A DNA stretch of 8,091 nt from an uncultured Eubacterium sp. (GTDB lineage: Bacteria; Bacillota; Clostridia; Peptostreptococcales; Anaerovoracaceae). Below the pieces are notes generated by a model, which saw only the letters and a list, made by a program, of their open reading frames with translations, did not search any database and was not told the origin of the DNA. The translations under genes were made by a program, and so were the position numbers. Positions 1 through 6,975 of the stretch are shown piece after piece (positions within the stretch are counted from its first letter, which is position 1; each line of letters starts with the position of its first letter). The stretch spans positions 1 through 8,091 of the forward strand of contig CANBFZ010000069.1 in the NCBI GenBank assembly GCA_947367725.1, written 5' to 3'.

Positions 1-2
1 CA

Positions 3-581
3 CCGGCACAGATTGATCAAATTGCCCATACCCTTTGGACCCATGGACAAAAAACAATCCTGATCACTCGCATGAGTGAAGAAGCGGCGGCACAGTTTGA
101 AAAGGATATTCCCTTCACATACTTTGCCGAAGCAAAGGTGGGACTGGTCGGCGAAAAAATAAAACCTGCACATGATGGGTATATTCTAGTCGCCACAGGT
201 GGTACCAGCGATATGCCGGTGGCGGAGGAAGCTGCTTTGACCGCGGAGATTTTGGGAAATCGGGTAGAGCGGCTCTATGATGTGGGGGTTGCCGGCATTC
301 ACAGACTGCTTGCGCATGTGGAAAAGATTATGGGGGCGCGGGTGATCATCGCCATTGCAGGCATGGAAGGGGCGCTGGCGTCAGTCATCGGCGGTCTTGC
401 AGACTGTCCTGTTATAGCGGTGCCTACCAGTGTAGGATATGGCACGGCGCTGGGCGGCGTGACGGCCCTCTTGTCCATGTTGAATTCCTGCGCCAGCGGT
501 GTGAGCGTGGTGAATATTGATAACGGATTTGGCGCCGCATATCAGGCAAATTTAATCAATCATATGGAGGATGGAAAATAA
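3..581 (+). CDS. larB: LarB, nickel-pincer nucleotide cofactor biosynthesis protein (5'-truncated by window edge)
   Basis: LarB is known to carboxylate the pyridinium ring of nicotinic acid adenine dinucleotide and release AMP, giving the biscarboxylic mononucleotide that LarE thiolates and LarC metallates; it acts in the cytoplasm. The frame is open from base 3 without a stop, so the ATG at 72 is an internal Met and the true start lies upstream. The visible 192 codons cover the PurE-like C-terminal domain: [13 protein letters not shown] (glycine-rich loop), [42 protein letters not shown] and NSCASG followed by NIDNGFGAA. The Cys of NSCASG (codon 489-491) matches, from memory, the conserved cysteine that attaches to the nicotinate ring. 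The TAA stop directly abuts the larC ATG, and GGAGG at 566-570 inside larB serves larC. The identification is firm; only the N-terminal part is missing. Confidence 0.95.
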   Translation, partial: PAQIDQIAHTLWTHGQKTILITRMSEEAAAQFEKDIPFTYFAEAKVGLVGEKIKPAHDGYILVATGGTSDMPVAEEAALTAEILGNRVERLYDVGVAGIHRLLAHVEKIMGARVIIAIAGMEGALASVIGGLADCPVIAVPTSVGYGTALGGVTALLSMLNSCASGVSVVNIDNGFGAAYQANLINHMEDGK

Positions 582-1832
582 ATGAAAACTTTATATATAG
601 AATGTAATATGGGTGCTGCAGGAGATATGCTGATGGCAGCACTTTTAGAGCTCCTGGAAACACAGGAAGATTTTTTGCACAGGCTAAATCATTTGATGCC
701 CGAAGGGGTGTCCGTGCACCTTACGCCGTCTGAGAAGTGCGGGGTCAACGGAAGTCATGTCCATGTGCTGGTTCATGGCGCTGAAGAGGGAGAAGGGGCG
801 CATCATCATGGAACGAACCACGGGCATGATCACGGGCATACGCACTTCCACGACCATCCGCATAGCCAGGATCATGCGCATCCGCACAGTGGGCTTTCTG
901 ACATTGAGGCGATGATTGATGCGATGGAAATTTCAGAAACAGTCAAAACAGATGCGAAAGCAGTATATCAGCTCATTGCGGAAGCTGAATCCAAGGTACA
1001 TGGCAAAAAGGTAGAACAGGTTCATTTTCATGAGGTCGGCACACTGGATGCGGTGGCAGATGTAGTTGGAACCTGCCTTCTGATGGAAGAAATCGGTCCG
1101 CAGCGTATTGTCGTTTCGCCGGTGCATGTGGGTTGCGGCAGTGTGCAATGTGCCCATGGGCAGCTGCCAGTGCCTGCGCCTGCCACTGCGCTTTTGCTAG
1201 CAGGGCTGCCCATTTACGGCGGTACGGTAGAAGGGGAACTGTGTACGCCTACCGGGGCGGCACTGCTGAAATATTTTGGTGACGCCTTTGCGGTAATGCC
1301 AGCTATGACGGTAGAAAAAATCGGATATGGTATGGGTACGAAAGACTTTGCGGACAGACCGAACTGTGTCAGGGTGCTTTTGGGACACAGTGAAGAAGAG
1401 ATGCAGCCTCCGACACAGGAAGACGTGATAGAACTTGCCGCCAATATAGATGATATGACTGGAGAAGAACTGGGATTTGCCATGGAGCGCTTGCTTGCCG
1501 AAGGTGCGCTGGATGTATACTTTGAGCAGATTGTGATGAAAAAATCTCGGCCAGCCGTGAAGCTGGTCTGTATGTGTCAGGTGGCACAGCAGGAAACTTT
1601 TGCAGCACAGATATTAAAGTATACGACAACCATTGGTGTGCGGGCATCCCAGTGCAGGCGTTTTGTAATGGACCGGCATACGGAAAAGCGGCAGAGTCCC
1701 TGGGGGGAAATTGACGTGAAAGTCAGCAGCGGATATGGCGTGACCAAAGAAAAAGTCGAGTTTGACCAGGTTGCTGCCATCGCCAAAGCACAAGGTCTTT
1801 CGATTTCACAGGTAAAAAAAGAAATAAAGTAA
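582..1832 (+). CDS. larC: LarC, nickel-inserting cyclometallase of NPN cofactor synthesis, single uninterrupted ORF
   Basis: LarC is known to insert nickel, with CTP hydrolysis, into the bisthiocarboxylic pyridinium mononucleotide, completing the NPN cofactor. The 416-residue product has the family landmarks in order: ECNMGAAGDMLMAALLEL (7-24), a His-rich insert (74-102), HFHEVGTLDAVADVVG (148-163), CGSVQCAHGQLPVPAPATALLL (about 185-206 in total), CTPTGAALL (221-229), GYGMGTKDFADRPN (248-261), then the LarC2 part with NIDDMTGEELGFAMERLL (288-305) and MKKSRPAVKL (319-328). In Lactobacillus plantarum larC is split into larC1/larC2 and joined by programmed frameshifting. Here both halves, meeting near residues 268-280, are in one frame, so no recoding is needed. 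The start is fixed by the abutting larB stop and GGAGG 11 nt upstream. The length is typical for a full LarC. Confidence 0.96.
   Translation: MKTLYIECNMGAAGDMLMAALLELLETQEDFLHRLNHLMPEGVSVHLTPSEKCGVNGSHVHVLVHGAEEGEGAHHHGTNHGHDHGHTHFHDHPHSQDHAHPHSGLSDIEAMIDAMEISETVKTDAKAVYQLIAEAESKVHGKKVEQVHFHEVGTLDAVADVVGTCLLMEEIGPQRIVVSPVHVGCGSVQCAHGQLPVPAPATALLLAGLPIYGGTVEGELCTPTGAALLKYFGDAFAVMPAMTVEKIGYGMGTKDFADRPNCVRVLLGHSEEEMQPPTQEDVIELAANIDDMTGEELGFAMERLLAEGALDVYFEQIVMKKSRPAVKLVCMCQVAQQETFAAQILKYTTTIGVRASQCRRFVMDRHTEKRQSPWGEIDVKVSSGYGVTKEKVEFDQVAAIAKAQGLSISQVKKEIK
801..887 (+). other. Histidine-rich metal-binding segment within LarC
   Basis: Codons 74-102 of larC encode 14 histidines in 29 residues, mostly as alternating H-x-H with Gly, Asp, Thr or Pro between. 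The DNA contains CACGGGCAT twice, at 819-827 and 831-839, a 12-nt period suggesting growth by small tandem duplication. Such stretches in nickel-handling proteins (HypB and SlyD tails, for example) are known to store or pass on nickel. That role is inferred here. The segment lies between the N-terminal fold (1-66) and the helix starting near residue 105, so it is probably a flexible surface loop. Confidence 0.85.
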
Positions 1833-1833
1833 C

Positions 1834-2823
1834 ATGCATCAAATCACCTATGTTTTAAAAAAAAGTATACAGATGCTTGCCGTTCTGTTCCTACTTTCTG
1901 TGATCGTTTTTGTGATTGCAAGACTTTGTCCGGGCGATCCGCTGCGGGCGTATTATGGTGACGGTTTAGCACATATGAGTACAGCGGAGCAGGAAGCAGC
2001 CAGGCAGCGGCTGGGGCTGCATGACTCTATGCTGACGCAGTACTGCAGATGGGCAGAACATTTTGCAGCAGGAGATATGGGACTTTCTTATCAGTATAAA
2101 CAGCCTGTTGCAGTTGTGATTGGGCGTGTATGGAAGAACACACTGCTGCTGGGCGGCACGGCGTATCTCTTGACTTTTGGATTTGCTGTGCTGCTGGGCA
2201 TGTTCTGTGCCAGAAAAGAAGACAGTTTTGCTGATCGTTTGATCTGCAGAATCGGCGTGCTCTCTTCCAATGTACCATCATTCTTTATGGCGCTGGTGCT
2301 CATCCTGCTTTTTGCGGTGCAGCTAAAAATTCTGCCTGCGGGCGGCGCTTATTCCATCGGCGGACAGGAGAATGCTTTAGATCGGCTTGTGCATCTTATT
2401 TTGCCGGTTTCGGTGCTGGTGCTGGAACATCTTTGGTATTACGCGTATATGGTACGGAATAAGCTGGCGGAAGAAACAAGAAAAGAGTATGTGCTGCTGT
2501 GTAAAGCGGAAGGGCTATCTGCGAAGACCATTTTGCGGCGCCATTGCCTGCGGAACATCATGCCGTCTATGCTGGTGGTGATGGCCATTTCTTTGCCGCA
2601 TATTCTGGGTGGTACCTATGTGGTGGAGACCATTTTCAGTTATCCGGGGCTTGGGGCGCTGAGTTTTGCGGCAGCGATGTATCAGGACTATAATATGCTG
2701 ATGGCATTGACACTTTTTACAGGCGCTGCGGTGCTGGTTTTTCAATTACTGGCCCAGGTACTGGGACAGAGGATCGATCCGAGAATGCAATACGAAAAAC
2801 AGATCCAGGAGGTGGCGCAATGA
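1834..2823 (+). CDS. nikB: ABC transporter permease, NikB/DppB family (probable nickel importer)
   Basis: This is an inner-membrane permease of the nickel/dipeptide ABC importer family, 329 residues, typical for NikB/DppB. Features in order: an N-terminal membrane helix (about 12-30) followed by CPGDP (32-36), a periplasmic segment (about 37-98), then five more hydrophobic stretches (about 100-125, 145-165, 186-206, 246-265, 285-310). The EAA coupling loop that contacts the ATPase is EYVLLCKAEGLSAKTILRRH (218-237), followed by NIMPS. SYPGLG (269-274) is a family hallmark. The start lies 1 nt after the larC stop and has no clear Shine-Dalgarno sequence, so translation is probably coupled to larC. 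An A8 run at 1857-1864 lies early in the gene. Sequence alone cannot separate nickel from peptide permeases; nickel is inferred from larB/larC upstream in the same operon. Confidence 0.9.
   Translation: MHQITYVLKKSIQMLAVLFLLSVIVFVIARLCPGDPLRAYYGDGLAHMSTAEQEAARQRLGLHDSMLTQYCRWAEHFAAGDMGLSYQYKQPVAVVIGRVWKNTLLLGGTAYLLTFGFAVLLGMFCARKEDSFADRLICRIGVLSSNVPSFFMALVLILLFAVQLKILPAGGAYSIGGQENALDRLVHLILPVSVLVLEHLWYYAYMVRNKLAEETRKEYVLLCKAEGLSAKTILRRHCLRNIMPSMLVVMAISLPHILGGTYVVETIFSYPGLGALSFAAAMYQDYNMLMALTLFTGAAVLVFQLLAQVLGQRIDPRMQYEKQIQEVAQ
2807..2814 (+). promoter_or_regulatory. Strong Shine-Dalgarno for nikC inside the end of nikB
   Basis: AGGAGGTG lies 5 nt before the ATG at 2820. It fixes the nikC start within the ATGA overlap with the nikB stop, allowing re-initiation and balanced output of the two permease subunits. 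Confidence 0.85.
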
Positions 2824-3641
2824 AGCGTGAAAAAAAGCTGCCTCGGGCAGCCTTAGGGGTGCTGTTTTGTATCGTCACAGGCTGTGCGCTGGCTGATGTC
2901 ATTGCGCCTTATCCACCGGATTGTTTGGATCGTGATGCCGCCAATCTGGCGCCGTGCTGGCAGCATGTGCTGGGAACAGATCCCATGGGACGGGATCTAC
3001 TCAGCCTGCTTCTTTTCGGCGGGCGTGCATCGCTTCTCATCGGTGCCATCAGCGGATTGATTTCCACCGGCATCGCTGTGGTGTTTGGCACTGTCAGCGG
3101 TCTCTGTTCAGAACGGATCAGCGACCTGATGATGCGGTTTACAGAACTCTTGATGAGCGTGCCGCAGATGCTGCTGATTTTGTTTCTGCAGGCAATTTGG
3201 GGGAAGACGACCATTTTGTCGCTTTCACTGATCATCGGCTGTATCAGTTGGACGCAAATTGCGAAAGTGGTGCGCAGTGAAGTACGGCAGATTCGTCAAA
3301 GCGAGTATGTATTGGCTGCCAAAATGATGGAGGGCGGTTTTTGGTATATTTTATGGCGGCATTTTTTGCCTGCATTTTTATCTTCTATTCTGTTTATGGT
3401 GATCACCAATGTGGGACAGGCGATGATCATGGAGTCGACGTTGAGTTTTCTGGGGTTGGGTCTGCCTTTGGACATGGTTTCCTGGGGCACGCTCCTGTCT
3501 ATGTCACAGGAAGCCATGCTTTCAGGAAACTGGTGGATTCTTTTGATGCCGGGCATGGTGCTGGTGACTTCGCTGACCTGTGTGACCTCCATGGGCGAGT
3601 ATGTACGGAAGAAAAATACCAGATTGCACAGCAATTTATAG
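2820..3641 (+). CDS. nikC: ABC transporter permease, NikC/DppC family (probable nickel importer)
   Basis: This is the second transmembrane subunit, 273 residues, as expected for NikC/DppC. It has an N-terminal hydrophobic helix (about 9-28), the family motif LGTDPMGRDLLS (51-62), membrane segments at about 70-93, 108-125, 130-146, 186-203 and 237-256, and the EAA loop SEYVLAAKMMEGGFWYILWRH (161-181). It also carries ESTLSFLGLG (205-214) and SWGTLLS (221-227), both hallmarks of DppC-like permeases. The N-terminal arm is short, as is common in NikC. It overlaps nikB by 4 nt (ATGA) and has a strong ribosome binding site. It should pair with NikB to form the channel driven by the NikDE ATPase. 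Substrate assignment to nickel is by context. Confidence 0.9.
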   Translation: MKREKKLPRAALGVLFCIVTGCALADVIAPYPPDCLDRDAANLAPCWQHVLGTDPMGRDLLSLLLFGGRASLLIGAISGLISTGIAVVFGTVSGLCSERISDLMMRFTELLMSVPQMLLILFLQAIWGKTTILSLSLIIGCISWTQIAKVVRSEVRQIRQSEYVLAAKMMEGGFWYILWRHFLPAFLSSILFMVITNVGQAMIMESTLSFLGLGLPLDMVSWGTLLSMSQEAMLSGNWWILLMPGMVLVTSLTCVTSMGEYVRKKNTRLHSNL

Positions 3642-3644
3642 AAA

Positions 3645-3661
3645 ATGGCGCAAAACGCCAT
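3645..3661 (+). other. Small hairpin between nikC and nikA
   Basis: ATGGCG-CAAAA-CGCCAT forms a perfect 6-bp stem with a 5-nt loop in the 40-nt gap between the nikC stop and the nikA start. No U-tract follows, so it is not an intrinsic terminator. It could protect the 3' mRNA segment or mark a processing site that raises binding-protein output over the permeases; this role is inference. Confidence 0.45.
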
Positions 3662-3681
3662 ATGGATCGAGGAGAACAATC

Positions 3682-5235
3682 ATGAAGAAAAGATGGTTTA
3701 TCATAGTGTTATGGATGCTCTGTATGCTCAGTGGCTGCACAGCAGGCGGGGAGACAACCGGTGCGGAGGCAATGGCGGCAGGAGACAATACCCTGGTGTA
3801 TGGCAGCCAGGATTATACCGCCATCAATCCGGCTCTTTATGAGCATGGAGAAATTAATATGCTGCTCTTTGCAGGATTGACTGCCCACGATGCGGAAAAT
3901 CATGTGGTGCCGGGACTTGCAAAAGACTGGGCGTTTGACGAGAAAACACGGACTTACACCTTTCACCTGCGGGAAGGGCTGACTTTTCACGATGGCGCAC
4001 CGCTGACGGCAGCAGATGTAAAATTTACACTAGAACTGATTTTGGACGAGAAAAACCAATCGGAAATTCGTTCCAACTACACGGATATTGAAGCCATTCA
4101 TTGCCCTGACGACGTTACGGTGAAGATTCGACTGAAACAGAGCAACGTGGCATTCGTGGATTATATGACAGTCGGGATTCTGCCTGCCCATCTTCTGGAG
4201 GGAAAAGATCCGGCAACCGATTCTTTTAACCAAAATTCAGTTGGCGCAGGGCCTTATAAACTGACTGCCTGGGATCAGGGACAGTCCATTACGATGGAGC
4301 GGTTTGAGGGTTATTATGGCGGTGTACCTAACATCGAAAGGGTAATTTTTAAAATTGTACCGGACACAGACGCCAGAACCATGCAGCTTTTGGCAGGCGA
4401 ATTGGATATGGCGCTGATTACCGCCAAGACGGCGGAGCGTGTCGAAGCGGAGGGCAGCCATCGGATCTTTCAGATGCAGACCGCAGACTACAGGGCGCTC
4501 GCTTATAACTTCGCAAAACCACTGTTTTCGGAACATCCGGAACTTCCAGCGGCGCTTAGCTATGCCATCGATCGGGAGGCAATCGTAGACAGTGTGCTGC
4601 GGGGAGAAGGAGAACCGGCGTATTCACCGCTGCAGAAAGGCGCATACGGCAATGCTGAAATGGAACGGTTTGCGTATGCACCGGAGAAAGCGGTGGAGAT
4701 GCTGGAAGAACATGGATGGAAAAAGGGAAGGGACGGATATTACGAAAAGGATGGAACAAAGCTGGCTTTTACGATTTCTGCCATGGCAGACGATCGGGTT
4801 CGGGTGGATATGGCAAAAATGTGTGCTGCCCAGCTTTCTGCAATCGGTGTCCATGTTTCGGCAGAAGCAAAGGCAACGCTGGACTGGGAAGGACAGGACA
4901 GTTGCATCATTGGCTGGGGCAGTCCGTTTGATCCGGATGATCATACCTACAAAGTGTTTTCTACCGGCGCGGGAGATAACTACACTGCCTATGGCAATGA
5001 AACGGTTGACGCCATTTTAGAGGAAGCCAGACATACCGACGATGACAGCCTTAGAAAAAATCTGTATGCAGCATTTCAGACAGAATTGACAAAGGCGATG
5101 CCGTACAGCTTTATCGCATATGTAGACGCTTCTTATGCGGTGCGAAACAATGTGACAGGCGTTACGGAAGATACTGTGCTGGGGCATCACGGGGTAGGCA
5201 TATTCTGGAATATCGCGCAATGGGAAATCAAGTGA
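3682..5235 (+). CDS. nikA: Lipoprotein substrate-binding protein, family 5 (NikA/DppA-like, probable nickel receptor)
   Basis: This is the extracellular solute receptor that delivers ligand to the NikBC permease. The start at 3682 was chosen, not the in-frame ATG at 3601: it follows GAGGAG at 3669-3674 and gives a proper lipoprotein signal peptide, KKR, a hydrophobic core, and the lipobox LSGC with acylated Cys19. The 517-residue length fits the family. Family-5 landmarks are GLAKDWAFDEKTRTYTFHLR (78-97), REGLTFHDGAPLTAADVKFTLE (about 97-118 in total), GAGPYKL (188-194), PDTDARTMQLLAGELDMA (about 227-244) and SYAIDREAIV near 4558-4590. A His pair occurs near the C-terminus (LGHHGVG, about 500-506), a possible metal or metallophore contact, not proven. 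The family also binds peptides and haem, so nickel rests on the lar context. Confidence 0.88.
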   Translation: MKKRWFIIVLWMLCMLSGCTAGGETTGAEAMAAGDNTLVYGSQDYTAINPALYEHGEINMLLFAGLTAHDAENHVVPGLAKDWAFDEKTRTYTFHLREGLTFHDGAPLTAADVKFTLELILDEKNQSEIRSNYTDIEAIHCPDDVTVKIRLKQSNVAFVDYMTVGILPAHLLEGKDPATDSFNQNSVGAGPYKLTAWDQGQSITMERFEGYYGGVPNIERVIFKIVPDTDARTMQLLAGELDMALITAKTAERVEAEGSHRIFQMQTADYRALAYNFAKPLFSEHPELPAALSYAIDREAIVDSVLRGEGEPAYSPLQKGAYGNAEMERFAYAPEKAVEMLEEHGWKKGRDGYYEKDGTKLAFTISAMADDRVRVDMAKMCAAQLSAIGVHVSAEAKATLDWEGQDSCIIGWGSPFDPDDHTYKVFSTGAGDNYTAYGNETVDAILEEARHTDDDSLRKNLYAAFQTELTKAMPYSFIAYVDASYAVRNNVTGVTEDTVLGHHGVGIFWNIAQWEIK

Positions 5236-5251
5236 TAGATACGGGATTTGG

Positions 5252-6811
5252 ATGATGGAATGTATTTTGAAGATGGAAGACTTCCGATTGTCTTTTCATG
5301 GAGAACACGGACGCGTAGAAGCAGTGAAAGGCATTGATCTGGAGGTTGTTGCCGGCGAAAAAGTTGCGCTGGTAGGCGAGTCGGGTTGTGGAAAAACGGC
5401 ACTCTGCAGAGCAGTTATGATGTTGCACAGTCGCCATGCTACTGTGGAATCCGGCAAAATTCTGCTTTGTGGAAAAGATGTGACGAAGATGAGCGAGAAG
5501 GCGCTGGAACAGGTGCGGGGACGGGATGCCGCCATGGTATTTCAAGACCCTATGACGTCTCTGAATCCGGTCCTTTCTATTGGAAGGCAGATTATGGAAC
5601 CGATGCTGCTTCATCAAAAGATGAAAAAGCAGGAGGCGAGAAGACAGGCGGAAGCGCTGCTTGCACAAGTGGGTATGACGGATGTGGCGGCACGTTTTCG
5701 TCAGTATCCACATCACTTTTCTGGTGGGATGCGGCAGCGGGCTGCCATCGCCATTGCCCTTGCGGCAAATCCCAGATTGCTGATTTGTGATGAGCCGACT
5801 ACGGCGTTGGATATTGCAACACAGGCGCAGATCATGGGACTGTTGCGGGCAGTCAGCGAAGAGGCGCATCGGGGTGTTTTGTTTGTGACCCATGATTTAG
5901 GACTGGCACGCCAGATGGCAGACCGCATTGCTGTCATGAAAGATGGCCTCATCGTGGAAAGCGGCGCGGCTGAGGCTGTATTCACAAATCCACAGCACGA
6001 TTACACCAAAGCGCTTTTGCGTCATGCAGCGGCGGGGAAATGCAGCAGTTATTTTTATGACCAGAGACGGACGGAAGCATTGCCTTTATCGGTACAAAAC
6101 ACTGCGCCAATCCCGCTGGTTTCTGTACGTGGTCTTTCTAAGCAGTTCCTTTTAGGGAAACAGGATGTACGCACGATTTTTTCTGATTTGTTTCTTACCA
6201 TAGAGCGGGGTGAAATCGTCGGTCTTATCGGTCCTTCTGGCTGCGGAAAATCGACGCTGGCAAAGTGTCTCGCAGGGATTTTAGAACCTTCTTTTGGGAC
6301 GATTTCTTTCGCACCAGGCTGTCGTACACAGCTGATTTTTCAGGACAGTGCGGCGGCGCTGAATCCCCGCATGACACTGGCAGAAATCATTGCAGAGCCG
6401 CTGGTCATTGCCAGAAGAAAGCGGTGCATGTCCCAAGGATTGGATGGCCATATCCATACTGGAAAGGGACGGTTTGGCAGGGGCAGTTTTCATAAAAAGG
6501 TCATTTCTGAGAAAGTCAGCGAAATGATGCAGCTGGTCGGTCTTTCGCAGGAGTTAGCGACGCGGCATCCTTATGATGTGTCCGGCGGTCAGCGGCAGAG
6601 AGCTGCCATCGCAAGGGCGCTGATTACAGAACCAGATTTTATCGTTGCAGATGAACCAGTAGCGTCTTTGGATGTGTCTATGCAGGCACAGATTGTGCAG
6701 TTATTGAAATCCTTGTGTGAAAGCAGAGGTTTGACCATGCTGTTCATCGCCCACGATTTGCCTATGGTGGCACGCATTAGCGATCGGATTGTGGAGATGG
6801 GCAAGGGATAA
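5252..6811 (+). CDS. Fused two-domain ABC transporter ATPase (NikD-NikE-like), C-terminus shortened
   Basis: This 519-residue protein should power import by NikBC. Domain 1 (about 5-250) has Walker A GESGCGKT (42-49), Q-loop Q98, signature SGGMRQR (157-163), Walker B LLICDE (176-181) and H-loop H214, then the oligopeptide-type tail NPQHDYTKALL (246-256). Domain 2 (about 288-519) has Walker A GPSGCGKS (327-334), Q364, SGGQRQR (444-450), FIVADE (463-468) and H501. Both sites look catalytically complete. In E. coli, NikD and NikE are separate proteins. Domain 2 has an extra basic, His-containing stretch (about 388-416) and ends at MGKG without the usual tail. The start could be 5252 or the adjacent ATG at 5255; the Shine-Dalgarno is weak, 16 nt after nikA, suggesting coupling. 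ATPase identity is certain; substrate is from context. Confidence 0.9.
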   Translation: MMECILKMEDFRLSFHGEHGRVEAVKGIDLEVVAGEKVALVGESGCGKTALCRAVMMLHSRHATVESGKILLCGKDVTKMSEKALEQVRGRDAAMVFQDPMTSLNPVLSIGRQIMEPMLLHQKMKKQEARRQAEALLAQVGMTDVAARFRQYPHHFSGGMRQRAAIAIALAANPRLLICDEPTTALDIATQAQIMGLLRAVSEEAHRGVLFVTHDLGLARQMADRIAVMKDGLIVESGAAEAVFTNPQHDYTKALLRHAAAGKCSSYFYDQRRTEALPLSVQNTAPIPLVSVRGLSKQFLLGKQDVRTIFSDLFLTIERGEIVGLIGPSGCGKSTLAKCLAGILEPSFGTISFAPGCRTQLIFQDSAAALNPRMTLAEIIAEPLVIARRKRCMSQGLDGHIHTGKGRFGRGSFHKKVISEKVSEMMQLVGLSQELATRHPYDVSGGQRQRAAIARALITEPDFIVADEPVASLDVSMQAQIVQLLKSLCESRGLTMLFIAHDLPMVARISDRIVEMGKG

Positions 6812-6856
6812 CAGGTAGTGCCGAAGCAGACCAGCGACGCCATATTGCAAGACTGA
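6812..6856 (+). pseudogene. Possible remnant of the NikE tail after the stop codon
   Basis: Reading on in the same frame past TAA 6809-6811 gives QVVPKQTSDAILQD and then TGA at 6854-6856. Placed without gaps against the first ATPase domain of the same protein (DRIAVMKDGLIVESGAAEAVFTN), the stop falls on the residue after the conserved Gly. The following V, T and DAI then sit where the family usually shows IVExGxxxxIF. A change of one base (CAA, GAA or AAA to TAA) would explain it. A chance resemblance over 14 codons cannot be excluded. Confidence 0.4.
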
Positions 6857-6863
6857 TCTTTGA

Positions 6864-6893
6864 TTTACTACACAAGAATTACTTACATATAAT
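6864..6893 (+). promoter_or_regulatory. Candidate sigma-A promoter upstream of the DUF3842 gene
   Basis: TTTACT (6864-6869, 4 of 6 to consensus) and a perfect TATAAT (6888-6893) are separated by 18 nt in an AT-rich stretch after the ATPase gene. A transcript from here would start about 75 nt before the DUF3842 ATG. It would let that gene be expressed apart from the lar-nik operon. Chance matches are common in AT-rich DNA. Confidence 0.45.
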
Positions 6894-6937
6894 AGAAAAT
6901 ATAACAGAAAATACATTGCGCCACCTGCGCTGGAATG

Positions 6938-6946
6938 TGGTAAAAT
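6938..6946 (+). promoter_or_regulatory. Candidate extended -10 promoter for the DUF3842 gene
   Basis: TGGTAAAAT is a TGn-extended -10 element. Only a weak -35 (TTGCGC, 6916-6921) lies 19 nt upstream. Start of transcription would fall near 6953, giving a leader of about 20 nt that contains AGGAGG. It competes with the 6864-6893 candidate; either or both may be used. Confidence 0.4.
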
Positions 6947-6963
6947 AAGACAAATACAATAGC

Positions 6964-6969
6964 AGGAGG
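6964..6969 (+). promoter_or_regulatory. Ribosome binding site of the DUF3842 gene
   Basis: A perfect AGGAGG lies 6 nt before the ATG at 6976 and fixes that start. Confidence 0.85.
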
Positions 6970-6975
6970 ACAAGG

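Noticed and set aside
3601..3681. Earlier in-frame ATG as the nikA start
   Set aside because: It would add 27 residues in front of a textbook lipoprotein signal peptide and overlap nikC; the ATG at 3682 has its own Shine-Dalgarno.
5228..5893. Long minus-strand ORF (221 codons) opposite the ATPase gene
   Set aside because: It lies fully opposite a well-supported ATPase domain, has an unlikely composition rich in His, Arg and Cys, and has no recognisable motif.
6378..6394. Sigma-54-like match TGGCAGAAATCATTGCA inside the ATPase gene
   Set aside because: The GG and GC cores are 11 nt apart instead of 10, and it lies deep in coding sequence with no start downstream.
1834..6811. Peptide (Opp/Dpp) transporter as the primary annotation
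   Set aside because: The families overlap and it remains possible, but direct linkage to larB-larC makes nickel or a nickel chelate the better guess.
6795..6948. Open alternative frame after the ATPase stop, reachable by a frameshift, as the true C-terminus
   Set aside because: The peptide in that frame does not resemble ABC ATPase tails, whereas the original frame after the stop does; no slippery site is visible.
6857..6975. Intrinsic terminator or riboswitch between the ATPase and DUF3842 genes
   Set aside because: Only weak short pairings (for example CCAC/GTGG) were seen, with no U-tract and no recognisable nickel/cobalt riboswitch core.
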